A stretch of 64,000 nt of DNA, from NCBI GenBank assembly GCA_020633435.1, contig JACKDP010000004.1, positions 496,001-560,000 of the forward strand, written 5' to 3'. The DNA is from Myxococcales bacterium (GTDB taxonomy: Bacteria > Myxococcota_A > Bradymonadia > UBA7976 > UBA1532). Positions within the stretch are counted from its first letter, which is position 1, and every line of letters starts with the position of its first letter. This document shows, piece after piece, positions 44,094-54,278 of this stretch. The position numbers and the translations under genes are program-made. The notes beneath the pieces are model-generated. The model had not been told where the DNA came from. It saw only the letters and a program-made list of their open reading frames with translations, and made no database searches.

Positions 44094-46019
44094 TCAGGGC
44101 AGCACCTCGATGACCACCGCGTCGGGGCTCGCCGGCACGCGGATCCACACGCTGCTCGCCTCGGCGTCGAAGCGCCAGCCCGCGCCCTCGGGGGGCCAGA
44201 CGTCGGCCGCGGGCACGGCCGCGCCGCCCACCTGCACCCCCGACACCGACAGCGCCCGGGCCCGCACCAGCAGCGGCCGCGGCGCCCGGGCCAGCGTCAC
44301 CCGCGCCACGCCGTCCACCACCTCGGCCGTCACCGGGTTCGGCTCGTCATCCACGTCCACCAGCGGGAACGTCGCCCGCCGCCCCGGCCAGACGAGCAGC
44401 GTCAGGTGCCCCGCCGAGGCCGCGTCGCCCAGGCCGTTGGCGTCGTTCACCACGTCCAGCGGCAGGATGGCCCCCTCGCGCACGAACAGGGGGATCTGGC
44501 CGGGCGCCGGGGCCGTGTAGGCCGCCAGCACCTGCCCGCCGTCCAGCGCCGGCCGACCCGGCCGCCACCAGTCGTACCAGCGCTCCCCCGCCGGCAGCGC
44601 CACGTCGCGCGCCGCGCCCGGCTCGAAGAACGGGGCCACCAGCAGGGCCTCCCCCAGCAGGTAGCGCCAGTCGCCGGCCCACGCCTCCGGCCCCTCGCCG
44701 ATGGGCCGCATGATCGGCGCCCCGCCGGCGTAGGCCGCCTCGGCCAGGCTGTACCAGAACGGCACCAGCGCCGTGTGCAGCCAGGCCCAGAAGCGGTAGT
44801 GGGCCACCGACTCGGCCTCGCCCCCGTCCGGCAGGCTCCACGGCGTCAGGTTCGCGCGCCCGTGGAGCTGCATGAACGGCGTCAGCGCCCCCAGCGCCAC
44901 CCAGTCGAAGAACGTCGCCCGGTCGTAGGGCACCTCCTCCGCCAGCGCCCGGTCGTCGCGATCCAGGTAGCCGCCGATGTCGCTGCCCACGACCACATAG
45001 CCCGCCTGGGCCGAGCGGAAGATGTGGTCCAGCGCGTCCACCAGCCCCACCCGGTCGCGGCGGTTGTCCCCCACCCAGGCCACCGGCGCGTGCTCGGGGC
45101 GGGCGAAGAAGCGGCCAGCGTGCTCATACGACTCGTCCCAGGGCCGCACCATCGTCACGCACTCCTCCGGCCCCACCCGCGCGACGCAGTAGGCCAGGAA
45201 GTCGCGGTAGTACGCCTCGGAGTACGCCTGGTGGGCCACCGGCCCCGCCGCCGTCTGCAGGGGGTCGTTCTTGATGTACTGCTCGCCGAAGTCGAGCTTC
45301 CAGCCCGCCACCCCCAGGTCGAGCAGCGCGTCCTGCTGGCGGTGCCACCAGGCCCGGGCGTGGGGGTTGAAGAAGTCGACGCCGGCGCCGATGCCCTTCC
45401 ACCAGCGGTAGAGCGTGCCCTCGTCCACGTAGAAGCCGCAGTCGCGGCCTTCCTCGTAGTTGGGGGATGGCCCCATGTAGACATCGCCGCCGGCCTCCAG
45501 ATCGATGCTGGCCTGGTTGACCATCTGGGTCACCCACAGCACCGTGCGCACCCCGTCGGCGCGCAGCGTCCCCACCATCTCCCCGAACCCGGGGTAGCGG
45601 TTCGGGTTGGGCACGAAGGTGTTGTAGTGGTCCTCCCAGGGCGAGTCGATGACGAGCACGCCCACCGGGATGTCGCGCTCCTGGAAGCCCCCCACGAAGC
45701 GGAAGGTGTCCTCGCGATCGGAGATGTCCTTGGAGATCCAGGGCAGGAAGGCCCAGCGCGGCGTGTGGCGGCGCGGCTCGGGCGGCGTGTCGGCCGGCGT
45801 GGCGAAGTCGCAGCCGGGCGGCACCCCCTGGTCCGGCGCCGGCGGCGTGCCCCGATCGGGGCGGCCTCCGTCGGCCGGGGGCGCGCCCCGATCCACCTGC
45901 CCGCCATCGAAGGCCGGCTCGATGAAGGCGTCCGGCCCCCCCGCGTCGGCGGCGGCCTCGCCCCCGTCGTCACAGGCAAACAGCAAGAGAAACAAGATGT
46001 TGCAGACCGCGAACTTCAA
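44094..46019 (-). CDS. Glycoside hydrolase family 31 lipoprotein
   Basis: A 641-residue exported alpha-glucosidase/alpha-xylosidase-like enzyme. The signal peptide ends in FLLLFACDDGG (lipobox LFAC) and is followed by a disordered Asp/Gly/Pro tail. The catalytic domain shows the GH31 nucleophile Asp243 in GWKLDFGEQY and the acid/base Asp347 in VVVGSDIGGYL, with PVGVLVIDSPWEDH and MVRPWDESYEH between conserved blocks; a beta-sandwich ends the protein. It should cut alpha-linked sugars at the cell surface. The start is TTG at 46017-46019, preceded by GGGGGAGG at good distance; there is no ATG that would keep the signal peptide. Substrate is not predictable. Confidence 0.85.
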   Translation of the reverse strand: MKFAVCNILFLLLFACDDGGEAAADAGGPDAFIEPAFDGGQVDRGAPPADGGRPDRGTPPAPDQGVPPGCDFATPADTPPEPRRHTPRWAFLPWISKDISDREDTFRFVGGFQERDIPVGVLVIDSPWEDHYNTFVPNPNRYPGFGEMVGTLRADGVRTVLWVTQMVNQASIDLEAGGDVYMGPSPNYEEGRDCGFYVDEGTLYRWWKGIGAGVDFFNPHARAWWHRQQDALLDLGVAGWKLDFGEQYIKNDPLQTAAGPVAHQAYSEAYYRDFLAYCVARVGPEECVTMVRPWDESYEHAGRFFARPEHAPVAWVGDNRRDRVGLVDALDHIFRSAQAGYVVVGSDIGGYLDRDDRALAEEVPYDRATFFDWVALGALTPFMQLHGRANLTPWSLPDGGEAESVAHYRFWAWLHTALVPFWYSLAEAAYAGGAPIMRPIGEGPEAWAGDWRYLLGEALLVAPFFEPGAARDVALPAGERWYDWWRPGRPALDGGQVLAAYTAPAPGQIPLFVREGAILPLDVVNDANGLGDAASAGHLTLLVWPGRRATFPLVDVDDEPNPVTAEVVDGVARVTLARAPRPLLVRARALSVSGVQVGGAAVPAADVWPPEGAGWRFDAEASSVWIRVPASPDAVVIEVLP

Positions 46020-46108
46020 CGCGCCGACCTCCCCCGCATCGCGAGGGGGGAGGATAGCAGCCCAGCCGCCGTGGGGGCGACCGGTGGGCCGGGGCGAGCC
46101 CTCGGACG

Positions 46109-46840
46109 CTAGCGGCCGAAGGCGGGCGCGGCCTCGAGCTGGGCCGACGTCATGCCGAAGCGCCGCTCGCGGTGGTCGTACTCGGCCATGGCGGCGTCGA
46201 AGTCGGCCGTCTGGAAGTCCGGCCAGAGCCCCTCGGTGAAGATGAGCTCCGCGTAGCAGGCCTCGATGGGCAGGAAGCCCGACAGGCGCCGCTCCCCCGA
46301 GGTGCGGATGAGCAGATCCACGTCGGGCATGTCCGCCGTGGACAAGGCCGCCATCAGGTGCGCCTCGCCCACGTCCGCGGCCAGCAGCTCGCCCCGGGCG
46401 GCCATGTGCACCAGGCGGCGCACCGCCTGCACCACGTCGCGGCGCCCGTCGTAGCTCACGGCCAGCACCAGCCGCATGTCGCGGCAGTGGGCGGTGGAAC
46501 GCTCCACCCGCTCGAGGGCCTCGCGCACGTAGCGCGGCAGGTAGGCCCGCTCGCCGATGGCCGTCAGGCGGATGCCGTTGGCCAGCAGCTCGGGCTCCTC
46601 GTCGGCGAGGAACTGCACCAGCAGATCCATCAGCTCGCGCACCTCGTACGGGGGGCGGGCCCAGTTCAGGCTCGAGAACGCGAAGAGCGTCAGCCACTCC
46701 AGGCCCTGCTCTCGCGCGTGGCGGACGATGCGGCGCACCGCCTTGGCGCCCTCCTTGTGGCCCGCCGTGCGGTCGAGCCCGCGCTGCTTCGCCCAGCGGC
46801 CGTTGCCGTCCATGATGATCGCTACGTGTCGCGCGCCCAT
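46109..46840 (-). CDS. uppS: Isoprenyl (undecaprenyl) diphosphate synthase
   Basis: A 243-residue cis-prenyltransferase that makes the undecaprenyl carrier for cell-wall synthesis. The catalytic Asp11 is in IIMDGNGRWAKQRGL. Then come GHKEGAKAVRRIV, LTLFAFSSLNWARP (usually S-x-E-N-W-x-R-P; here Leu replaces Glu), LAVSYDGRRDVV, DLLIRTSGERRLSGFLPIEACYAEL and LWPDF. The C-terminal half of the substrate-binding block reads GFLPIEACYAEL where most have N-F-L-L-W-Q, a conservative-looking deviation. The start ATG (46838-46840) has a perfect GGAGGT site; an ATG 18 bases upstream is the alternative. Divergent from pfk. Confidence 0.92.
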   Translation of the reverse strand: MGARHVAIIMDGNGRWAKQRGLDRTAGHKEGAKAVRRIVRHAREQGLEWLTLFAFSSLNWARPPYEVRELMDLLVQFLADEEPELLANGIRLTAIGERAYLPRYVREALERVERSTAHCRDMRLVLAVSYDGRRDVVQAVRRLVHMAARGELLAADVGEAHLMAALSTADMPDVDLLIRTSGERRLSGFLPIEACYAELIFTEGLWPDFQTADFDAAMAEYDHRERRFGMTSAQLEAAPAFGR

Positions 46841-47000
46841 CGGGGCACCTCCTGTCATGCTCTCACCGGCGCACTCTGCCACGGGAACGTGATCCCCGCG
46901 TGAAGCCCCGATGAAACGTCGCACCGGCCCGCCTGGCCGGGCACATTCGCCGCGGGCAGGGTTATGATGTCCGCTCCACGAATCAAGGGGGCACCGCAAC

Positions 47001-48068
47001 GTGACGCGGCGCATCGGAATTCTCACGGGCGGCGGCGACTGTCCGGGGCTCAACGCGGTCATCCGGGCGGCGGTCAAGACGGCCCGCGGCTACGGCTGGG
47101 AGATCATCGGCATCCGCGACGGCTTCGACGGGCTGCGGCGCGTGGACACCTTCCGGCTCTCCCGGGAGCGCATCAAGGGCATCCTCCCCCAGGGCGGGAC
47201 CATCCTCGGCTCCACCAACAAGTGCGACCCGTTCTGCGTGCGGGTGGGCGACCAGGTGGAGGACCAGTCCGACCAGGTGGTCGAGAACTTCAAGCTCGAG
47301 GGCCTCGACGCGCTCATCACCATCGGCGGCGACGGCACCCAGGCCATCGCCTGGAAGTTCTTCCAGCTCGGCATCCCCGTCGTGGCCGTGCCCAAGACCA
47401 TCGACAACGACCTCTACGCCACCGACATCACCTTCGGCTTCGACACCGCCGTCGAGACGGCCACCCTGGCCATCGACAAGCTGCACCCCACCGCCGAGTC
47501 CCATGAGCGCGTGATGGTGGTCGAGGTCATGGGCCGCGGGGCCGGCTGGATCGCCCTGCACGCGGGCATCGCCGGCGGCGCCGACGTCATCCTCATCCCC
47601 GAAATCTCCTTTGATCTCGACCATGTCTGCCAGGCGGTGCAGCGCCGCTACGACATCGGCCGCGACTTCGCCATCGTCGTGGTGGCCGAGGGGGCGCGCA
47701 TCCGCGACGACCAGCTCGGCCCCCCGGGCACCGGCAACCCCATCACCGGCTCCCGCCGCACCGACCGCATCGGGCAGTACATCCAGGAGAAGACGGGCCA
47801 CGACGTCCGGGCCATGGTCCTCGGCCACCTGCAGCGCGGCGGCTCCCCCACCACCTTCGACCGCGTCCTCGGCTCGCGCCTGGGGGCGGCCGCGGTGCGC
47901 CTCGTGCGCGATGGCCAGTACGGCAAGATGGTGGCGGTGCGCGGCAACACCCTGGTGCCCGTCGACATGGCCGAGGTGGCCGGGAAGGTGCGCACCGTCG
48001 ATCTGGATCACGACGTCGTGCAGACGGCCCGCGACCTGGGCATCAGCTTCGGCGATCGCCCGATCTGA
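47001..48068 (+). CDS. pfkA: 6-phosphofructokinase (group III / mixed-substrate clade)
   Basis: A 355-residue phosphofructokinase. Key blocks: LTGGGDCPGLNAVIRA, TIGGDGTQAIA, VPKTIDNDLYATDITFGFDTAVE, EVMGRGAGWIALHAG and GHLQRGGSPTTFDRVL. The phosphoryl-donor determinants are Gly112 (GGDG, as in ATP enzymes; PPi enzymes have Asp) and Lys132 in PKTIDND (Gly in classical ATP enzymes such as E. coli PfkA). This Gly/Lys pair is that of the actinobacterial/group-III ATP enzymes, so ATP is the likelier donor. The start is GTG at 47001 behind AAGGGGG; a TATGAT box upstream in the 160 bp divergent region is a candidate -10. Confidence 0.93.
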   Translation: MTRRIGILTGGGDCPGLNAVIRAAVKTARGYGWEIIGIRDGFDGLRRVDTFRLSRERIKGILPQGGTILGSTNKCDPFCVRVGDQVEDQSDQVVENFKLEGLDALITIGGDGTQAIAWKFFQLGIPVVAVPKTIDNDLYATDITFGFDTAVETATLAIDKLHPTAESHERVMVVEVMGRGAGWIALHAGIAGGADVILIPEISFDLDHVCQAVQRRYDIGRDFAIVVVAEGARIRDDQLGPPGTGNPITGSRRTDRIGQYIQEKTGHDVRAMVLGHLQRGGSPTTFDRVLGSRLGAAAVRLVRDGQYGKMVAVRGNTLVPVDMAEVAGKVRTVDLDHDVVQTARDLGISFGDRPI

Positions 48069-48083
48069 CGATCCGGGGCGGGC

Positions 48084-49333
48084 TCAGGCCCAGCGGAACC
48101 GCCACCGCCCGACCAGCGCCAGCCCCACGCCGAAGGCGACGAGCACGCCCGCCGCCAGCAGCCCGGCCCCCAGATCGAAGCCCCGCCACGTCATCGCCGC
48201 CAGCCCGTCCGTCGCCCAGCGCGTCGGCAGCGCCAGCCCCACGGCCTTGAGCCAGTCGGGCATCAGGAACGAGGGCAGCCAGGCCCCGCCGGTGAACGCC
48301 ATGACGAGCACCGCGAAGGTGCCCAGGCTCTCGATCTGCCGCGTCGTGCGCCCGAGGCCGGCCAGCAGCAGCGCGAAGCCGCCCACGAAGACGGCCTGCC
48401 CCAGCAGCACGGCCACGAACCCGACGACGGGCCCGCGCACGGGGATGCCGAAGGCCAGCATCCCCGCCGCGTAGACGGCCACCGAGATGAGCAGCGCGAT
48501 GGCCGCCGTCGCCAGGCCCACCCCGGCGAGGATCTGCCCCGGCGGCGCCGGCGTCATGCGCAGCCGCACCAGCGTCCCCTCCTGGCGCTCCTCGATGAGC
48601 CGCTTCGCCTGCCCCTGGGCCATGAAGAGCAGGAACATGCAGAGCATGCCGGCGAAGGTGTGGGCGTAGGAGTGGTACGACTTCGGCCCCTCGCCCATGC
48701 CCAGCAGCTCCTCGTCCACGGCGAACGGGAGCTGCAGCTCGCCGCCCTGGCCGTCCTCGGCCGCCGCCAGGCCCGTCACCAGGCCATCGGCGGCGTCGAG
48801 GAAGAGGCCCCACGGCAGCCCGGCCGGCGCCCGCGCCACCGCCGCGCGCTGCTGGGCCAGCAGCTCCTTGAGCTCGGCCGGATCCGCGAAGCCGCGGGCC
48901 AGCCGCGTCATGAGCGCCTGGAAGAGGAGGCCCTGGGTGAAGCTGCCCTCCAGCTCCCGGGACGGATCCCGCAGCATGTGGATGGTGAGCCGCTCGCCGG
49001 AGAAGGCCGCCGACGGCGTGAGCAGGCGGTCGGCCTCGGGCGGAAAGACGAGCGCGATCGGGGACTTGCCTCGCCCCACCCGGTCGCGGGCCGTCGCCTC
49101 GTCCACCACCTCGATGTGCAGGCCGTCCGCCTTGCGCAGGTCGTCGACCACCGCCGCCACCCGCGCCCCGGGGCCGTGCACCACCAGCACGTCCATGCCC
49201 TTCGACTTCGAGGGGGCGAAGAGCATCCCGGTCAGCGCCGCCAGCAGGACGGGGATGAGCACCGTCAGCAGCGCGCCGGTGCGGTCGGCGGCGAACAGGC
49301 GCAGCTCCTTGGCCGCGACGTAGAGCGCCGGCC

Positions 49334-49337
<4 letters not shown>
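48084..49337 (-). CDS. ABC-2 type transporter permease
   Basis: A 417-residue membrane protein of the ABC-2 (YhaP/NatB-like) exporter class. One helix at the N-terminus (LLTVLIPVLLAALTGMLFA) is followed by a ~200-residue extracytoplasmic domain and five or six C-terminal helices, with the typical loop GQAKRLIEERQEGTLVRLRMTP and the family block FTGGAWLPSFLMPDWLKAVG just before the last helices. It pairs with the ATPase gene just upstream (4 bp ATGA overlap). The natural cargo, perhaps a drug, Na+ or a secreted metabolite, cannot be deduced. Convergent with pfk. Confidence 0.88.
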
Positions 49338-50166
<829 letters not shown>

Positions 50167-50170
<4 letters not shown>

Positions 50171-50364
50171 CGCCCGCGCCGCGCGAGGGCCACGATGAGC
50201 CAGATCCAGGGGGCGCCGTGCAGGGCCAGGTCGAACCAGTCCACCGCGTCCATGCCGACGGCGCCGCCGAAGACCCACTTGAGCTTGCCCCAGACGTGGG
50301 GCTCGGGGGCGAAGGGGGCGAGGCCGAGGGTGAGCGACGCGATGAGCGGCGCGAGGATCTTCAC
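50167..50364 (-). CDS. Small membrane protein, 65 residues
   Basis: An unrecognised short protein with a signal-anchor-like N-terminus (ILAPLIASLTLGLAPFAP) and a C-terminal hydrophobic stretch (APWIWLIVALARRGR) ending in basic residues. Both ends overlap neighbours by 4 bp (ATGA on each side), so it is translationally coupled to the GIDE gene before it and the ABC ATPase gene after it. That tight coupling is the best evidence that it is real. It may be an accessory subunit of the exporter. Confidence 0.6.
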
Positions 50365-51146
50365 TTCAGCAGGCCGAGCACGAGGAGGACGACGCCCGCC
50401 GCCGCGCAGATGCCCGAGAAGGCCGCCGTCAGCTTCGCGGTCTTGCGCGCCGACCCCAGCATCTCGGCCTTGCTGCGCGTCGAGACCAGGAATATCTCAC
50501 CGCCCTTGCCCACGCTCAGCCCCCCCTGGGCGTCGGTGACCTCGCCCACCACGGTGAGGCGCCCCTGCGCCGGCAGCACCGACTCGTCGTACTCGTAGCC
50601 GAGCGTCCGCCGCCCCGAGCCCAGGGTGCCGATGGCCATGCTGAAGCCGCCGAACTGCAGCCGCATGCCGCCATCCCCGCCCGGCTCGAACCGGTCGACC
50701 GTCTTCTGCAGGCCGTCGAAGTCGGCGCCCCGCAGGCTCACGCGCACGGCGCCGGAGCCGTCCACGAGGTCGAAGTCGACCCCGTTCGACTCGCTCGACA
50801 TCACCTCGGTGCCGCTGCGCACGCGCCGCACCTGGTTGCCGTTCTGGTCGCGCTCCCAGTACTCCTCTTCGTACCGCCGCGAGATGCGCATCGTGTAGTA
50901 GAGGCAGGGCACCTCGCCGAGGGGCGACACCAGCGGCCGGGCGCAGTCCGCCTCGCCCACCAGCTCCGCGAGCTGCTTGAAGCCGCCGCCGCCGATCTCG
51001 CCGGCCACGGTGGAGGCCACCTGGGCCAGCTCGCCGCTGGTGAAGGCCCGGGCCGCCACCAGGCGCCCCTCCTTGCGCCGCGCCAGGACATGCACGACGA
51101 CGAGCACCGCGCCTACGATGAGGAAGATGATCCCGCCGGCCGTCAT
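50361..51146 (-). CDS. GIDE-domain (MUL1-like) membrane protein
   Basis: A 261-residue protein with a membrane helix at each end (GGIIFLIVGAVLVVVHVLA and TAAFSGICAAAGVVLLVLGLL). Between them is a GIDE-type domain (PF12483), the module shared with the eukaryotic membrane E3 ligase MUL1: SPLGEVPCLYYTMRISRRYEE, WERDQNGNQVRRVRSGTEVMSS, VDFDLVDGSGAVRVSL, LGYEYDESVLPAQGRLTVVGEVTD. No RING finger is present, as usual in bacteria. The role is unknown; bacterial members often sit beside LemA or transporters. The start ATG (51144-51146) has GGAGG nearby, and it heads the exporter operon. Confidence 0.78.
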   Translation of the reverse strand: MTAGGIIFLIVGAVLVVVHVLARRKEGRLVAARAFTSGELAQVASTVAGEIGGGGFKQLAELVGEADCARPLVSPLGEVPCLYYTMRISRRYEEEYWERDQNGNQVRRVRSGTEVMSSESNGVDFDLVDGSGAVRVSLRGADFDGLQKTVDRFEPGGDGGMRLQFGGFSMAIGTLGSGRRTLGYEYDESVLPAQGRLTVVGEVTDAQGGLSVGKGGEIFLVSTRSKAEMLGSARKTAKLTAAFSGICAAAGVVLLVLGLLK

Positions 51147-51235
51147 CCCTGGCCTCCTGCAGCTCGCGCCCGCGGCGCCGACGCTCGTTGATACGACGAA
51201 ACCCGCACGACGCCAACCCCGCGGGGCCGCGCCGG

Positions 51236-54118
51236 TCAGCGCTCCGCCGCGATCTCCACGTCCACGAAGTTGCCCCAGGCGTCGCTGATGCGCACCGTCG
51301 CGGGGGCGGCGGGGGCCTGGATCTCCAGGCGGGTGCTCGACCAGCCCGCCAGGTCGATGGTCCCCTCGGTGCCGTCCTCGGCCCGGGACGTCACGAGCGT
51401 GCGGCCCACGGCGTCGGGCGCCGCCACCGTCTCGAGCGCCACATCGTCCATCGTCGCCGTCAGGCCGGCCAGCGGCACCGCCGCCCCCAGCAGGAACGAC
51501 CACCGCTTGAGCGCGCCGTCGTAGCGCATCTCGGGATCGAGCCGCAGCAGGTGCCCGCGGATCTCCAGGGCCTCGAAGGCGCTCTCGCCGTCGTCGTTGC
51601 TCGGCCCGTCGGGGTAGTTCACGCGCAGGGCCAGCACGCCGTCAGCCACCCCGACGTCCCGCGCCACCAGCGTCGCCGGGCCCAGGTCGAAGGCGGCGCC
51701 GTCGACGCTGTAGGGGGCCGTCCCCTCCCCCTGCACGCCCTCGCCCGCCACATGGATGCGGTAGCGCCCGACCGGCATGTCGAAGGGCAGCTCCCAGCGC
51801 ACGGCCCAGAGGTGATCCCCCTCGAAGTCGCCCAGGTAGAACGTCAGCGTCTCGAAGCCGCGGTCGTCGAACCGCACGCCCGCCCGCACCACGTCGGTGA
51901 AGCTGCCATCCTCCCCGGCCACCTGCAGCACCACGTCGGGGCGATCCACGCCCGGGTGGCCGCCGATCCACCGCAGCTCCAGCAGATCCCCGCGCACCGC
52001 CGCCGCCGGCGTGTCCATGACCAGCGTCCCCGCCGCCATGGCCCCCGCCGTGGGCAGCACGGTGTCATCGGCCAGGTCCGGCCAGATGGTCGGCTTGATG
52101 GGCGTGGTGTTGTCCTCGCGCTCCGCCGTGAAGAGCTGGCCCGCCAGGTCCCGGGCATTGTTCAGGAAATAGCGCCCGAGCTTCCAGCCCCAGAGCCCCT
52201 GGGCCGCCTCGTAGCCGCCCCGGAACCAGTCATCCTCCAGCACCAGGTACAGGTGGTGGTCCATGGCATAGCCGAAGTTCACCGCCCGCACCCCGGCCAG
52301 GCCGGCCGCCCGGGCGTCCGCCTCCAGATCAGCCGCCAGCTCCAGCCCGAGCTGCGACGAGGGCTCGCCCGGCAGCGTCGCGATGACCGTGTTGTCGATG
52401 CGGAACGCCGACATCACCGTCTTCTGGAGCTGCACCGTGGGCTGCCCCAGGAAGGTCTGCAGGTTCAGCAGGCAGCCCAGCGCCCCATCGCGGTAGGGCG
52501 GCTCGTCCCGCTCGTGCCCCTGGGCCACGCACTGAAACGCCCCGTACTCCTGGGCCGTCCCGTCGTTGGCCCGGAACTCGGGCACGCTGCGATCGTAGCC
52601 CAGCAGCGAGTAGCTGACGGGGATGCGCTTCTGCACCACCTCCAGCACCGGCGCCGCCTGCGTCTCGACGGCGTCCCAGGCCGCCTTGAAGATGGGCCAG
52701 ACGCGGTGGCCGACCACCTGCATCTTGCCCCAGTTCACCTCGGTGCCGTCGTCGCCGCGCGGGCTCACGTTGGCCGCGTTGCCGTTGGCGAAGATGACGG
52801 GCACGTACCGGCCGGCCTCGGCCGACAGCTTCTGGGTCGCCACCACCTCGATGCCGCCCGCCACGTCCCCCGTCACCCAGGGCAGCTCCATGTGCGTGCC
52901 GTGGATGGCCAGCGACACCACGGCCGCCATGGGCGTGCCGTCCGCCTCGTCCACGCGGATGACCGTCATGCGGTCGTCGGTGAACTCGGGAAACTCGCTG
53001 CGCCGGTTGCTGTGGATGCGCCGCGCCGGATCGAAGTCATCCACGACGCGCACGCCCACCTTCGCCGGCTTCATGTCGCCCAGGGCCTGCACGATGGCCG
53101 CCGCGAACGAGTCGCTGTAGCGCTCCACCATCTCGCTCGAGAACTGCCCGTAGCCGAAGATGCCGAAGCCCGTGGCCGGCACCAGGTTCCAGAAGCGCCC
53201 CGGCTGGCTGTGGGAGTGCGTCGCGAAGCTCACGATCTTGTCGGCGTAGTTGACGCCCGTGGCCGCCTGCACCTTGAGCGCGGTGCGCGTCAGCAGGTAG
53301 TCCGTCGACCAGCACAGCGGGAAGCGCACCAGGATGAGCACGTCGTCCGCCGTCGACAGCGCGATGGCGCGGACGTCCTGCTCCTCGAAGTAGCGGTCGC
53401 TGCCACCGAGCGCCACGGCGTAGGGGTTGCGGGGGCCCGGCCGGGCGCCGAAGCCCGCCATCGATACGCCCAGCGGGTAGTTCAGCGGCACCACGCCGAC
53501 GCCGGCCAGGAGCTGCCCCGGCTCGGCCAGGGGCGCGGCGGGCTCGCCGGTGAAGAGGTCCTGCGGGAAGGGCCGGCACTCCCCCTCGAAGCAGTAGCCG
53601 TCCGCCGGGCACTGCCCGTCGTGCTCGCAGGCGTTGATGCAGCGATCTTCCTTGCAGACCGAGCCCTTGGGGCACTCGATGTTGCCGCTGCAGGGCCGCG
53701 GCCGGATGCGGCAGGTGCGCGCCTGCTCGCAGGGCTCGTAGCACCACAGCCCGCCCTGGAAGCCCCCACAGACCTCGTCCGCCGGGCACTGCACCTGGCA
53801 CGTCCCGTCGACGCACGCCTGCCCGTCGGGGCAGGCCCCGCCCTCGCCGCACTCGTCCAGGAAGAGGCAGCGCACCGGCGACGCGTACAGGCACTGGCCG
53901 TCCACGCAGTCGCCCCCCGGGCAGTCCGCCGGGTAGGTGCAGGGGATGGGCGGCCCCATGTCGGGGGCCGCGTCGACGACGCCCTGGTCCTGCACGGCGC
54001 CGTCGGCGGGGGCCGCGTCCGCCACCGACGAATCGGCCCCGGACTGGAAGGATGGATCGGTGGCCTCCTCGGGCAGGCAGCCGGCGAGGAAGACGAGGGC
54101 GAGGCACATGGGGCGCAT
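51236..54118 (-). CDS. Neutral/alkaline ceramidase-family lipoprotein
   Basis: A 960-residue lipoprotein: signal MCLALVFLAGC, then an Asp/Ala-rich disordered stretch and ~120 residues of Cys-rich repeats (CTYPADCPGGDCVDGQC and similar, to about residue 190). From ~200 a neutral/alkaline ceramidase domain (PF04734) follows: VPLNYPLGVSMAGFGARPG, the Zn-site FATHSHSQPG (His301, His303), IHGTHMELPWV, NGNAANVSPRGD with the expected nucleophile Ser, TLPGEPSSQLG, and FGYAMDHHLYLVLEDDW. A beta domain ends the protein. Such enzymes split ceramide to sphingosine and fatty acid. The extra Cys-rich stem is unusual. Surface location would allow action on other organisms' lipids or on the cell's own sphingolipids. 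Confidence 0.85.
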   Translation of the reverse strand: MRPMCLALVFLAGCLPEEATDPSFQSGADSSVADAAPADGAVQDQGVVDAAPDMGPPIPCTYPADCPGGDCVDGQCLYASPVRCLFLDECGEGGACPDGQACVDGTCQVQCPADEVCGGFQGGLWCYEPCEQARTCRIRPRPCSGNIECPKGSVCKEDRCINACEHDGQCPADGYCFEGECRPFPQDLFTGEPAAPLAEPGQLLAGVGVVPLNYPLGVSMAGFGARPGPRNPYAVALGGSDRYFEEQDVRAIALSTADDVLILVRFPLCWSTDYLLTRTALKVQAATGVNYADKIVSFATHSHSQPGRFWNLVPATGFGIFGYGQFSSEMVERYSDSFAAAIVQALGDMKPAKVGVRVVDDFDPARRIHSNRRSEFPEFTDDRMTVIRVDEADGTPMAAVVSLAIHGTHMELPWVTGDVAGGIEVVATQKLSAEAGRYVPVIFANGNAANVSPRGDDGTEVNWGKMQVVGHRVWPIFKAAWDAVETQAAPVLEVVQKRIPVSYSLLGYDRSVPEFRANDGTAQEYGAFQCVAQGHERDEPPYRDGALGCLLNLQTFLGQPTVQLQKTVMSAFRIDNTVIATLPGEPSSQLGLELAADLEADARAAGLAGVRAVNFGYAMDHHLYLVLEDDWFRGGYEAAQGLWGWKLGRYFLNNARDLAGQLFTAEREDNTTPIKPTIWPDLADDTVLPTAGAMAAGTLVMDTPAAAVRGDLLELRWIGGHPGVDRPDVVLQVAGEDGSFTDVVRAGVRFDDRGFETLTFYLGDFEGDHLWAVRWELPFDMPVGRYRIHVAGEGVQGEGTAPYSVDGAAFDLGPATLVARDVGVADGVLALRVNYPDGPSNDDGESAFEALEIRGHLLRLDPEMRYDGALKRWSFLLGAAVPLAGLTATMDDVALETVAAPDAVGRTLVTSRAEDGTEGTIDLAGWSSTRLEIQAPAAPATVRISDAWGNFVDVEIAAER

Positions 54119-54278
54119 GGAGACTCCGCAGCGGGGCTGAACCGGCGTATTGTCGTTGGGACAGCCAGACGGCGCAAAGACTGCGTGGCCGACTTCGCTC
54201 GCCGAATGGATCCGTCCGTCGAATGGACCGTATCAGGCCCCCGTCGGCCGCCGCGTCGCTCGTACCCTGGAGGACCCC

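Noticed and set aside
54263..54268. TACCCT as another leaderless -10 box
   Set aside because: The spacing to the ATG is ten bases and a good GGAGG ribosome site lies between, so this gene is more likely to have a short leader.
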